Shown: one piece after another, positions 10,801-21,974 of the stretch
How positions within the stretch are numbered: the first letter of the stretch is position 1
Layout: the number at the start of each line of letters is the position of its first letter
NCBI GenBank assembly: GCA_001643675.2
Contig: LSRY02000007.1
Coordinates: forward strand, 1,814,001-1,878,000
DNA length: 64,000 bases
Reading direction: 5' to 3'
Origin: Monocercomonoides exilis
Lineage: Eukaryota > Preaxostyla > Oxymonadida > Polymastigidae
Notes under the pieces: generated by a model
Databases searched by the model: none
Told to the model about the DNA's origin: nothing
What the model saw: only the letters and a program-made list of their open reading frames with translations
Translations under genes and position numbers: made by a program

Positions 10801-13800
10801 TGGAGGAGGATTGTATCTGAAGTTTTGTGCTGTGAGCGTGGAGTACAGCATGAAGCAGAACGAGTTTGTGGACAACAGGGCAGGAATCGGGAAAGATGTT
10901 TATGTTGTGTGCCCTCAGCCGCGAAAGATGCTGCGTCTGGAGCTGTGGGAAGAGACAGTTAAGGAGTCTGATGAGAGAGAACGGTTCTGGGTGTATGATG
11001 ACACTTCAGGAGCAGTTATCAGTTCATCGATATTGGTGATGCTGTTTCCAGCAGGAGAAGAGATTGTTTTTGTGAATGGGTTGTTCCAGAACAACAACGG
11101 ATGTGGGCACGAGGAAATGCCGTGCAGAGATGTGGAATATGCATTCAAGTTTGTGATTGAATTGCACACAACAATCCGCTTGGCAGGAAACACGTTTCTG
11201 GAAGGGGTTATTGATGCGAACAAGACACTCACAGTTGATGGAACGAACAACACGAAGCCTGAGCAGGAGATTAAGCCAGGTGGTCAGCTGTGTGTTTCTG
11301 ATGCAGAAGTTGTGCTTTCTCTGCGAGGACTGCATTTCAAGATGATTTCAGAAACAGAAACAATTTCCAATTCTGTTGTTTCAGCTTCTGCTTTGCAAGC
11401 CTTGAATTCAGTGAGTTCGGTTCTGATGGTCAGCCAAGGAAGATGTGCAGTTGTGAATTGTTTGTTTGGAGAAGAAGGAGAGGGAAGAGAGGAAGTTGAA
11501 AGGTGGATTGTGCAAGAGAATGGTGGATCAGTTGAGCTGAGTTCTGTGAAGTTTGCTGGATTGGGATTTGGAGGCAGCTGGGGAATGGTGTTTTGCGAGG
11601 GAGGAGAGTTCACATGCCGAAACACATCAATCTCACAAATCTCAGCAGGAGAGGCGAGCTTGTTTGTGAGTGGAGATCATGCGAAGTGGAAGTTCAAAGC
11701 AGTGAATGTGAGTGCGGTGAATGCGATTAATGGGCGTATTGTCACTCTGAACAAGGGATCTGGATTGACAATGAGTGATGGATGTGTGGTTGAAGGGTGC
11801 GGAGCGAGCACGAAGAATGGGAGTTTTGGGTTGTGCGAAATGAGTGAGGAAAATGAGCTGAGGATCGAAAACGTGCAGATGAGCAGCTGGGTGAGTGATG
11901 TTGGAAGAGGATATGGAGGATGCCTGTTTGTTGCAATGAGTGAAGGATATGCCAACAACTACCTGTTCAGAGGTGTTGGCTTCAAGGAAAACAATGCATT
12001 TGCGGGGAAAGACATGTTTGTGGAGTGTGTTGAGCTGAACTCATCCATCCTCTCGGACAGATTCCGCATCGAGTTGACAAGTGGGAGCGATGAGAGCACT
12101 GTTGATGTGAAGGGGGTGGACACATCCAGATTTGAAGATCCAGTGGATCTGAGTCTGTTTCTGGTTCAGGCACACCTTGCGACTGTTGTTGTGTCGAGTG
12201 AAGGATACGATATGGTTGGTTGTGGTGAGGAAGCACATCCGTGCCATTCGTTTAGGCGCGGGTACAGCAACACATTGGAGGGAGCAGAGAAGAGGGAGCT
12301 GCACATCCAGAATGTGGCTGAAGTCGACCGAGGATATGATGTGTCATCGTTTGTGATTGACTCGCTGCTTGAAGGAGAGGAATGCAAGCTTCGTGTTTCA
12401 GGTGAATTGCAGAACGGAGCGTTGGATGGTGTGTTTGTGAATTCAAAAGCAGCAGAATTTCGCTCGATTGATTTCCAGATACCCTCTTCAATGATATCTA
12501 CAATCTAGGCGATCTTTGTGTCATCTTCAACAAGTGCCGAACTGATGATGATCCACTGCTCGATCAGCGAAAGCAGTGGAATGTTGACAGATTATGGAAT
12601 TGTGAAAGTGATGGGAGGGAGGCTTATCATTGAAAACTGTTCTTTCACCTCACTGACAGAGCATTCGCATGCACCCTTTGCAGTTCAAGGCTCGCTGAGA
12701 GCAGAAAACTGCACACTCACAAAAGCGAAATCGAGAACAGGGAGGGAAGGAGGGCTGATGTGCATCAGACTGGGAAGCAGTGACTGTGCAAAAGTGGATG
12801 GGTGCAGGATGGAAGGATGCGAGTGCAAGGCAGAGAATGGGAAAGGAGGAGCGATGTTTGTTGATGGGAGTGAAGCGACAGAGCCCAAGTGCATTTCATT
12901 GAACGGCACATTCTTTTTGTCAAATCTCGCAGCAATTGGAAAGCATCTGTATTTTGGATGCCGGGATCTGAACACCACAGTGACAACAGAGACATTCAAT
13001 CTCTCATTGAGCGAGATGGAAAGTGATGATAACGATCTGATGGGAGCAGATCCAATCCACGGGGAAACATCACTGTTTCGGTTTCTGGTGGAGTTCAGAA
13101 GCAGCACAGTGCATGTGGGAGCAGGAGGATATGACTTGTTGCGGTGTGGAAGCGCCGAGGATCCGTGCAAGAACTGGAGATATGGCATTGCGCATTTGTT
13201 GACTGAGACAAATGAGAAAACGATTGTTGTGTCTGGAGAGTGCAGATATGAGGAGGATGGGATTCTGTCAGACTTCGAGGTGAAATCAGCTGGTGCTGAA
13301 AACGAGGAGCAATCAATGGCAAGCCTGATCATCGAGTGCTCTGGAGAGGAGGGCGTGGATGTGTGCATGCGAAACACAAGGAAACTGAGGTTTGAGTGGA
13401 TCTCATTTGTTGTGAGAGAGGGGTTTGTGAATGAAAGAGGGGGAGTGATTGTGAGCGAGGGAGAGGAACTGCAGATGACTGATAGTGGAGTCAGCACGAT
13501 AGTGTCAGCATCCCAAGTCAGCGGGATTTCATTTGCAGTGGCGATGAGAGGAAGTGTGATTGTGAAAAGACTGTCTGTGGTGAGCTCATCGATTGGAAAG
13601 TGTCTGTTTGAAGTGGCAGTGGATGTGGGATGCGTGATAGAGGGATTCAAAGCAGAGATGGTTGAAATGAGAGATGGAAGCATCATTGGGACACGAGACA
13701 AACAAGCGGGAGAGATGCAGATAGGGAATGGAAGATCGACCATCACTGTGGTGAAAAGCGAATTCAAGAACATCACGAACAATGGTGGAAATGGATGTGT

Positions 13801-16800
13801 TTTTGATCTTGGGGAGAGCAGCAGTGCAACAGCACTGGGTGTTAATGCGAGTGTGTTTGAGATGTGCATGAGCAGCAATTCGCCGAAGGGAGGGGCAATC
13901 CATTTTTGCATGGGCTCAGGAGGATATCTGCATGTGAGAGGCACATCGATCACGCTGAGCAGCTGCTCGGCTCAGAGCGGATGGGGAGGAGGGGTGTATG
14001 TTGCGGCAGTCTTTGCAGGAGACCTGGACATGATGTTCAAGAGTATTGTGTTTGGCTCGAACATTGCACACATCGGAAGAGATCTGTTTGTGGAGTGCTA
14101 CAACATCAAGGAGCAGATCAACGAGACGCAGTTCCTGTTTGATCTGCGGGAATCGAAGTACAACAGGCTGAATGCGATATATGGGATCGACCGAACAGAG
14201 CTGTGCGGAGAGCCGGTGAACCTGATTGAGTTCATTGTGATATATCAGAATGACACGATATTCACAACCTCAGACAGAGAAGTGGCCAGCGAAGACAGCA
14301 GGAACTGTGGCTCGCAGATGCTTCCGTGTGCATCGCTTGGATTTGCTGCCAGCCACCTCACACACGATTTTGAAAGTCAGATTGTTGTGATTGGGGAAGG
14401 GCTCATCAAGGGTGAGCTGGATGTGACAGACGCGTCAATAAGATCGAGAACAACCACAGCAGCATATCTTCGGCTGAACACACATTTGGAGAGTACTCGT
14501 CCGTGTGTGGTGTTGTGCACCGAATCAGTTGTTTTTCGGGGGATATCTTTTGTTGTGGATCCGGAGTTTCTGAAGAATCATTTCCGCTTTGTTGAGTGTG
14601 GCCAAGGGAAAACAGAAATGACGAAGTGCACATTCAGCGGAACAGCAAATGAGCACAAGAATGCACTTGCGATGAATGCAACGCTGTTGTATGTTTCCTC
14701 AGGGGGTTATCTGGAGTTGGAGAATGCAACATTGAGCCATGTAACATCATCGTCTCCAATGATTACATGCGAGCAGAAATCGAAACTGAGTTGCACATCA
14801 TTGGTGATGGCTTCGCTCGAATGCTCAATGGGGTTGATAACAGCAAAGAATTGTGAGATGATTGCAATCGAAAAGAGCGAATGTCGAGATGTTGTGTGTG
14901 ATGGTGGGGCATTATTTGCTTTGGAGGGAGAAAATGACAGAAAAGAAAGTGAAGATGCAAGGAATAAATGCGAGTGTGCATTTTCTGTGTGTTCAATTGA
15001 AAACATCACAATGACAGCTGGAATGGGAGCAGTGTTATTTGCGAATTGTTTAGGGAGTCTGCGAATGCAGAACATATCGTTCGCCAAATGTGCATCAAGA
15101 GAGCAGAAAGGGAAGATGTTGCGAAGTGAAAGAAGCAATGCTGTGGAGTTGGAGTCGTGCACATTCAGCGGAGATGAGGCAGAAAGAGAGTCTGAATTGA
15201 ATGCATCGGGAAAAGAAATGTGTGAGTGGAATGGATCAGTTGTCCATTTTGAGGATTCATCTGTTGTTGTTAAAGACACAGCAATCAAAAATGCGAAAGA
15301 TGGAGGAATGTCAATTTCTGGAGGAGACGTGAGAATTGAAAGGGGAGAGTTTTTGAACAACAATCCAGACATTGTGAAGTTTCCATCTGTCAGGAGAAAT
15401 ATCATCTGCTCGGATGCAGGGTTGGTGAACATTGAGAGTTTGAAGGGAGGAGATGGAATGAAGGACAATAGTTCTCTTTGGTTTCTGAACGAAGGATGCA
15501 GAGTTGAAGGAATAGTATCTGAGAGGAGTTCAACTCTGTTTATTCCGGTTTTAGAGGAAGTGAAGAGCGAGGAGAAGGGAAGTGTTGTGGAGCTTCGGTT
15601 TTTGGGGAGTGTTCTGATTCCATGCGAGTTGTCGTTCAAAGTGAGCACATGGATTGGAGATGCTGAAGCTGTTGAGCGGCATGAATTTTCAGAAGCTGAC
15701 TTTGTTTCAGAGAAGGAAGTGAGGGGATCAATATCATCATCTGCAATCGTGTCGGTGCCAAATGAGGCAGAAGTTTCGGTTGCGATTGTGTTTGGAGGGA
15801 AGGAAGCACAGCATTGCACCACTCTGTTTGTTCTGAAGAATAGAACAGAAGAACAGACGAGCAATAATGATTATTTAGCAAAAGGAAAAACTGAAAATCA
15901 TTTTTCTTGGATCACTGTAATGTTGATGGTGATTTTGTTTCTTGTTTTTATTGTTGCAGTCGCATTTATCGTCAGATGGAAGAAAGCAAAGAACAGAACA
16001 AAAGAACTGGAAGAGATTGTGAATGACACAGTGAGAAAGGATCCGAAAGCATTTGAGATGGTGACGATGGAGATTTCATCAGAAGATCAGTGGAGAAGAG
16101 CAGAAAGGGAGGCAGAGAAGAAGAATGAAGAAAGGATCAAGAAGAGGGTGTATGAGACGAATATGGAGCATTCAGAGTCATCGGAGCATTTATTATCTGA
16201 GAGCGGATCAACTGAATACATCCTTGGGAGAGACTCAGACAAGATTCCCAGTTGGATGTTGGAAAAAGATGAAGAAGAAGAGATAAGGAAGAGAACACCT
16301 TCGCCATCTATTTCATCCACTTCAACGACTGATTCAGATTCGACTTTTGTTCGAGGGGAGGATTTGTGCCCGACCACTTCATCCATGTCAAACTTGGTGG
16401 ATGCAATGAGCTGTTCGTCTCCGTACGTGAAACTGATTGTGGACTTGAGGGATTCACTGTTCATGCTGCTTCATGGTAGGAACGAGAAGAAGGAGATGGC
16501 GATTGGGACACTGATGGAGCGGGAAGTGACAGGGGCGCATCTGCTGTTCTGGGTGGTGCATGGAGCGCTCCACTCGTTTGAGGATGATAAATATTATCTT
16601 CCTTCTCTGGCGAATCTGAGCCCTCACATTATCCTGTTTTCTGAACACATGGAAATCGCCATCGCTCTCCACTCGGACTTCTCTTCTGATGATTCTGATT
16701 CCTCCTCCACTTCCATATCGTCTTCCACCATCATCACATCTTCGTCTGCTTGCTCGTCGTCGAATAGAAATGGGAAGGATTCCCCACCACCCTCATCTGC

Positions 16801-17242
16801 GTTTGAGGAAGATGGATACTACAGAAAAGAGTGTTTGAGGTGGAAGGCGCCAGAGCTGCAGATGAACAAGAAGATGAGTGCAACAAAAGAGTCGGTGGCA
16901 TTCTCAATTGGGATGATGCTGTGGGAGTGTCTATCCCTGAAAATTCCATTTGAAGAGTATGAGGGAGATGCGGCAGGGCAGAAGATTGCGAATGGAGAGC
17001 GGCCAAATATGGGTGTGATATCGGGGAGCAGGCAGGCAGGGCTGGTGGCAGCAGCTTTGCTGCAGCATGGAAGAGACAGAATAACGCTTTGCGATGTGAA
17101 GAAGGAGCTGATCAAGTTCTTCTCGAAGAATGAGGTCACACTCACGATGTCAGATGCGATAATTGATGAGGAGCAGGAGGATGACAGCAAGGCAAACAAT
17201 TCGACAGCAAGTTTCAGCAAAAGTGGGGAAAGCAGCGCTTAA
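4815..17242 (+). CDS. Giant right-handed beta-helix membrane protein with pseudokinase tail (interrupted)
   Basis: About 4,140 residues if read as one gene. The ATG at 4815 is preferred over the TTG at 4788 because it opens a signal peptide (MFRTMMPLIQLTLVVWVASF). The ectodomain is made of short G/S/N/V-rich strands with many N-x-S/T sites, typical of parallel beta-helices. Eight modules carry a landmark CGx(4)PC-like motif, with its Cys codon near 6473, 7504, 8690, 9931, 11102, 12221, 13145 and 14306. One TM helix (15906-15975) is followed by an acidic cytosolic linker and a kinase-like domain (about 16399-17135) that retains RWKAPE and a C-lobe (MMLWECLSLKIPFEEY) but no HRD or clear DFG. 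Two lesions: a frameshift near 6057-6070 and an in-frame TAG at 12506-12508; coding character continues on both sides. Likely a surface protein; ligand unknown. Recent pseudogene or assembly error cannot be separated here. Confidence 0.75.
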
Positions 17243-18523
17243 AGGAGGCAGTAGTTGTTGAGATACCAAAATTAGGTTCATAACACCAAAAAAACAGTAA
17301 ACTTTTGGTGCAGGATGGAACGGATGAATGGATTGAGAAGAGTGATTTGTTGGTGAATCTGTGAGTTGCCTTGAGGCAATCATTTTCTCACAGATTAGTC
17401 CAACAGGTCACAGGGTAATTTGGAAGCCAGACTTTTGTTGCTGATAAAGCATCGTCGCATCATTAGTATTTAAGAATTATATTTTTTTAATTTTTCTTTT
17501 GTTTTTATTTTTGTGAGGAGATTTATAAGCTATCACAAAGCTGTGGTGAACAACAAAAAGAGGAATTTGCGTGGAGTTCTTGAGCACAGATCTATTTTTG
17601 CGTTTTTGTGTTTGATGTGTCGTGCGATGAGTTTCCTTTAAAATACACTTTTTTCCATATCTTCTTTCCATTCATTTTTTCGTTTTGTTCAGAAACTGCT
17701 TTTATGGAGAATAATTGAGCACCTCTTTTATTTTGGGACTGTTTTGGAGAGCACACAAATCTTGAGATTAAGAAATAAATGTTATGTTTTGGGATTTTCA
17801 TAATTTGCGTGGATAAATGTTTTATTGCTATCATTGTCATTTCACGAAACAAAAGCAATTACTGAGTGAAATGTTATTGCAAAAATGTTCAGTTAGGATA
17901 TAATTTGCTTCCTTGAAATTAAGCCGTCACATGAATTATTGAATTGTTTTAATAACTTGTTGAAAAAGAAAATGGAATCAAATGTCATGTTGAATGAAAA
18001 CTTCAGGAATGATATATATTAGAGTTCTGTTTTTAAAGGTGTCATTGATTTGAACAAAGCCTGAAACCCTTGAAACATTGTTTTTCTTATTCAAATTCAA
18101 GATTCAAAACGAAAATTGCCTTTGTTTTGATACTTATTATTTTTTGGGCATTTGAAAGTGTTTTGAAACAGGTGTATTATTTTTTTCAATGTTTCACAAC
18201 GATGAAAAAAGAACGTGTTTTAAAATGAGATTCAAAACAAAGCATGGCTGAAAATTAGAAAAAAATCAAGTTGATTTTCTTTTATAAATAATATTTCATC
18301 TCGCATTAGAAAAGAAAAATTATGAAAGAAAATATTTCCTCATATCATATTCATTCTTATATTTCCACAAAGATACTGATCATCTGACTCTTGCACTCTT
18401 ATGGATTCTTCAGAATTCATTGGAAGACATTTATTTGCCACAGATGAATCTGATGGATGATGCCCACATGTTTCAGATGACATTCTTTGAATTCTTGGAC
18501 AAGGAGATCCACAAACAGGATAT
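17243..18523. other. 3' flank of the giant gene, duplicated non-coding DNA
   Basis: No convincing gene. All of it has an inverted partner at about 61864-63145, visibly more diverged than the coding part of the duplication. Small open frames here are not consistently shared between the copies. Confidence 0.6.
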
Positions 18524-19050
18524 GGGTCATTCTTTTATAAAAAGTCGCTAATGGTTTGTTTTGGGGTTTAATAAAATTGAACATTTTTTGACCTATTTTT
18601 TCTTTAAATAATGTATACTGTATAACTTATAGAATTTGAATTCACAAACCTATTTGATACGAGAAAAAGTGCATGCTGTAGAAATCTGATTGATAAAAAA
18701 CAAAAAACGATCAAATGGGGGGAAAATACGGTCTTTCAAGCTTTTTTTGCACAAGGCATTAAAAAATTACTTCACTCATAACATATTTTCACTTACTCAG
18801 ATTTTGAAACTAATTTGTTTTTCATATCCTAAAACATGCATCGTTGAAATCAAAACATAAAGTTTTCCAACATTTCACAAATGTCAAAAAATGGACCTAT
18901 TTTGGTTGTGTTTTTTGATCAAAAAAAGTCAAAGAAAAGTGCATATTTTTTCAATGAAAAAACCTGAAGCAAAATATCTTGTCCCACATAAGGAACATTT
19001 TTATTAAATCATTAAATTAAACATTTGCGACTTCTCAAAAAGAATGATCC
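18524..19050. mobile_element. MITE-like element, family 1, copy A (with nested insert)
   Basis: Ends are imperfect inverted repeats starting GGGTCATTC and containing AAAGTCGC. The same termini bound 61611-61863 and 20024-20263. Without the block at 18717-18989 its length is about 255 bp, matching the other copies (253 and 240 bp). No coding capacity. Confidence 0.7.
18717..18989. mobile_element. About 272-bp block present in only one duplication arm
   Basis: The right arm reads straight from ATCAAAT to AAGGAAC, while the left arm has about 272 bp in between, ending in a repeated AT. It begins GGGGAAAATACGG. It is either an insertion after duplication or a deletion in the other arm. No clear terminal repeats. 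Confidence 0.5.
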
Positions 19051-19132
19051 TAATGAACAGTTCGAATAATTGATTTTCAGCGAGAAGAAACAGAAGAATC
19101 AAAAGGAACAAATTGTGATCTTTCTGTGCAAT

Positions 19133-20023
19133 TCTTGAAATGCGTTATTTTTTGAACAGTTCCTAAAGAAAATTCAATAAGTGATAAAAGAAATCACATG
19201 TGGGTGATTATTCTTGTAATCAAACATTTTTTTGTGAAGTGTGAAATTTTCTAATTAACAGTTATTCGCAAAAGATTTTTTTAAAAGGATGACGTGCTTT
19301 TTAATCATTATCTTTCACATGCTTGTTTTCGCAGAAAGACAGAGAAGTTCATTTCTGATTTCAATATAAGCATTTGATTGATTTCGAAGAATCTTTGCAA
19401 TATTATCAATACGAAATTTTTGAAAGAAAAAACATGAAATCAAAAAGAATGGCACATCAAATTTTTTTTAGCACTGTGATTATTAACTACAGTGAACCAA
19501 TGAAAAAAGTCCTAAAATGTTCTTGCACACAAAAATATGACAGTAGCCAATGTTGATAATATCCAATAGATTATGAACGGCTTTGACTGTAATCGTTTTT
19601 CTCTTTTTCTTTTTCTTTCTTTTAATTTTTATTTTTATTTTTATTTTAATTTTATTTTATTTTATTTTATTTTATTTTATTTTATTTTATTTTTTTATTT
19701 TTATTTTTTATTTTTTATTTTTTATTTTTTATTTTTTATTTTTATTTATTTTTTTTTATGTTCAAGTGGGTGAGATATGATTACATCAAATATTATTTAT
19801 TGTGAGTTGTATTTTTAAATGTGATCTGCAATTTTCAAAAAATATCACTACGAAATGATAAATGAATAACAAAAATCACAAAACCAATGAAATCAATGAC
19901 AGAAAGGCAAACATATGTTTATGCCAAGATTACACTTTTTATGTGATTTCATTTACAAGACAAAATCACATGAATTATGAAATACCTAAATTTTGGATTT
20001 GAAAAATTTTTAACTCAATATAT
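19133..20023. other. Spacer with a TTTTA-type microsatellite
   Basis: Non-coding. 19621-19757 is a nearly pure TTTTA, then ATTTTT, repeat whose Phe/Tyr-rich open frames are artefacts of composition. Confidence 0.6.
19621..19757. repeat. TTTTA / ATTTTT microsatellite
   Basis: Tandem 5- and 6-bp units of T with single A, about 137 bp. Confidence 0.85.
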
Positions 20024-20263
20024 GGGTAATTATTTTAGAAAAGTCGCAAATGTTTGATTTTCAAGTGAAACAAAAATTTCATATCTTGATCAAATTTCTG
20101 TTCCCTCTCATGTAACTTCACAGGAATGTGTTAAACAGCATTGTCAAATTATATCCTCCGCTTTGATGAAGTTGCATGAGCGGGAACCGAAATTTGATCA
20201 AGATATGAAATTTTAAATTTATTTGAAAATTAAACATTTGCGACTTTTCAAAAATAATTACCC
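20024..20263. mobile_element. MITE-like element, family 1, copy C
   Basis: 240 bp with imperfect inverted arms of about 100 bp that meet almost head-to-head. The left end is GGGTAATTATTTTAGAAAAG, and the right end read in reverse is nearly the same. Both arms share CATATCTTGATCAAATTTC. It has the same terminal signature as copies A (18524-19050) and B (61611-61863), but its internal sequence differs. No open frame. Confidence 0.75.
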
Positions 20264-20640
20264 AATAATTAATATATATTAATTATAAAACAAATTTGGT
20301 TAACTTATTATTCGAAATTGTTGAACTTATTATTCGAAATTGGTAAACTTCTAATTCAAAATTAATAAAATTCAGAATTTTTTATTAAAAAAATTTTTTG
20401 ATATAATATGATCACTGGCTGACTGTCAGAAAGTGATTCAAATGTTTTGTTTTTTCATTATTCTTAAAAAGGATGAAAATTGAACCCCGATTTTTATTAT
20501 TCGTGAATAAACATGAGAATTTATGATTTTTCAGAAAAAAATCATGATCCATGAAATGGGATAATTTTTCAAATGAATAAACCTCACATTGTTAATTCAT
20601 ACATTTTTCAATCAAAATATGGTTTTTTTAATTTAAATAC

Positions 20641-20938
20641 AGTTTGCGCAAAAAATACCGGACAAGATCGATTTCTCAATAACCACTCAAAGAGAAAATC
20701 TGATAATATTCCTCAAAAGATATCTTAACAATACAAACTCATTTGGCATATCAGACTTTCATTTCCGTGCAGACTGAATATTTAAAAAATAATTTTTAAA
20801 ATCTCGGAGAAACACATAATCAAATTTCTCCGAGATTTTAAAAATTATTTTTTAAATATTCAGTCTGCACGGAAATGAAAGTCTGATATGCCAAATGAGT
20901 TTGTATTTTGCGATGTCCGGTATTTTTTGCGCAAACTG
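20641..20938. mobile_element. Nested Tc1/mariner-type MITE, TA-flanked
   Basis: 298 bp. Termini are 25-bp perfect inverted repeats starting CAGTTTGCGCAAAAAATACC, flanked on both sides by TA (20639-20640 and 20939-20940). A CAGT start with TA duplication is the usual mark of the Tc1/mariner/pogo superfamily. Its terminal repeat does not match the pogo-like element at 1880-4097, so that element's transposase is unlikely to mobilise it. Confidence 0.8.
20731..20907. repeat. Long near-perfect hairpin inside the nested MITE
   Basis: Arms of about 82 nt (20731-20812 and about 20825-20907) with a loop of about 12 nt. If transcribed, it would fold into a long dsRNA stem. Confidence 0.85.
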
Positions 20939-21342
20939 TACATTCAGAAGATCAACAAAAACAAATTAAGAATTCTGAAAGTGCATACATGGATTAATTC
21001 TCAAATAAAGAATTCTTGCTCCCAGATTGTAAAATTGATGCAAATAACTTTTCTTTATTGAAAAATGTATGAATTAACAATGTGAGGTTTATTCATTTGA
21101 AAAATTATCCCATTTCATGGATCATGATTTTTTTCTGAAAAATCATAAATTCTCATGTTTATTCACGAATAATAAAAATCGGGGTTCAATTTTCATCCTT
21201 TTTAAGAATAATGAAAAAACAAAACATTTGAATCACTTTCTGACAGTCAGCCAGTGATCATATTATATCAAAAAATTTTTTTAATAAAAAATTCTGAATT
21301 TTATTAATTTTGAATTAGAAGTTTACCAATTTCGAATAATAA

Positions 21343-21974
21343 ATGGTGTATCACCCAAAACAACAAATGTTAATCACTCCAACAATATCAAACAAAGAAA
21401 GAAAATTTGCACCAATAATTGCAATAAAAATGGAAATAATCGTTCATTTGCTTAAATTCATTGAAAACTTGAAGAATGAGAGTCAATTTCTCATCTAACA
21501 ATATTGACAATAAGTTAAAAACACAAAAAATCAACTACAGCTTTCTTGTGAATAATTATCCAAGTAAATTTTCTTTTCAATTCCATTTTACTAATTATAT
21601 TTCGAATTTTGAGGAGTTTCATAAACATTGGAAACATATGAAAAATCTTCGATTTTTTATTTGTAATTTCTCTTGTGTTTGCAAAGATATTTTAACTTTA
21701 TCAATTCAAAAGCTTTATCAAAATTTCAAGTCGAAATTTCAAATACTATTCTTCCTTTTTATTCTTTTTCTTTTTCAATTTAACAATAAAATCTTCTTTT
21801 CTTTCAGCGAAATGTAATAACATTATTGTATATTTGTTATTTCTCCTCTTATGTAATATAAATCTCTTTTTATTAACTGACGATACAATATTCGAATGTG
21901 AGACAGAATTCATACACCAATAATCCCATAATGGATTACATTTCTCATTTCTTCATTGTAAAGTTCACTTTGAA
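21343..21974. other. Spacer upstream of the RRM gene
   Basis: AT-rich. The open frame at 21476-21817 has the F/N/K-rich composition of background and no recognisable domain, so no gene is called. Confidence 0.5.

Larger units (their letters stand above)
16388..19132 (+). repeat. Left arm of a 46-kb-spaced inverted duplication
   Basis: Matches 61528-64000 in reverse complement. Paired positions sum to 80388 over the coding end and 3' flank, then to about 80660 after a 272-bp block present only here (18717-18989). The arm covers the pseudokinase-coding end of the giant gene plus about 1.9 kb of flank, including a MITE. It continues past the window on the partner side. Confidence 0.85.
20327..21342. 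mobile_element. Long-armed inverted-repeat element, host of a nested MITE
   Basis: Arms 20327-20611 and 21057-21342 are near-perfect inverse copies (about 285 bp each), beginning TTATTATTCGAAATTGG. The first bases of the arm are also repeated directly just outside the left end (from 20305). The core contains the nested element at 20641-20938. There is no transposase, so it would be non-autonomous. Confidence 0.8.

Noticed and set aside
12506-12508. UAG read as glutamine (altered genetic code), suggested by in-frame TAGs at 324, 12506, 55832, 56788 and 57165
   Set aside because: TGA and frameshift lesions occur in the same decayed loci, and TAG closes two otherwise normal genes (40098-40100 and 54338-54340) where readthrough yields no convincing protein. 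CAG-to-TAG decay or errors explain it; not fully excluded.
12685-13953. Long minus-strand frame (422 codons) opposite the giant gene, and many similar ones at 6.3-17 kb
   Set aside because: They mirror the codon bias of the plus-strand coding sequence. Their products are His/Ser/Leu-rich with no domain, and the plus frame has a signal peptide, modules and TM helix.
16399-17135. Active protein kinase
   Set aside because: No HRD catalytic loop or clear DFG is visible and a Ser-rich insert replaces the activation region; described as a pseudokinase instead.
17150-17383. Minus-strand frames in the 3' flank similar between both duplication arms (for example the MIASRQLTDSPTNH start)
   Set aside because: The shared open frame follows from the duplication itself; it overlaps the end of the pseudokinase gene and shows no domain.
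19573-19780. Open frames of Phe/Tyr/Ile in the TTTTA tract
   Set aside because: Simple-sequence artefact.
20327-21342. CRISPR-like or tandem satellite array
   Set aside because: The repeats are inverted arms, not regularly spaced direct repeats.
21476-21817. 113-codon plus-strand frame before the RRM gene
   Set aside because: F/N/K-rich background composition, no domain, adjacent to repeats.
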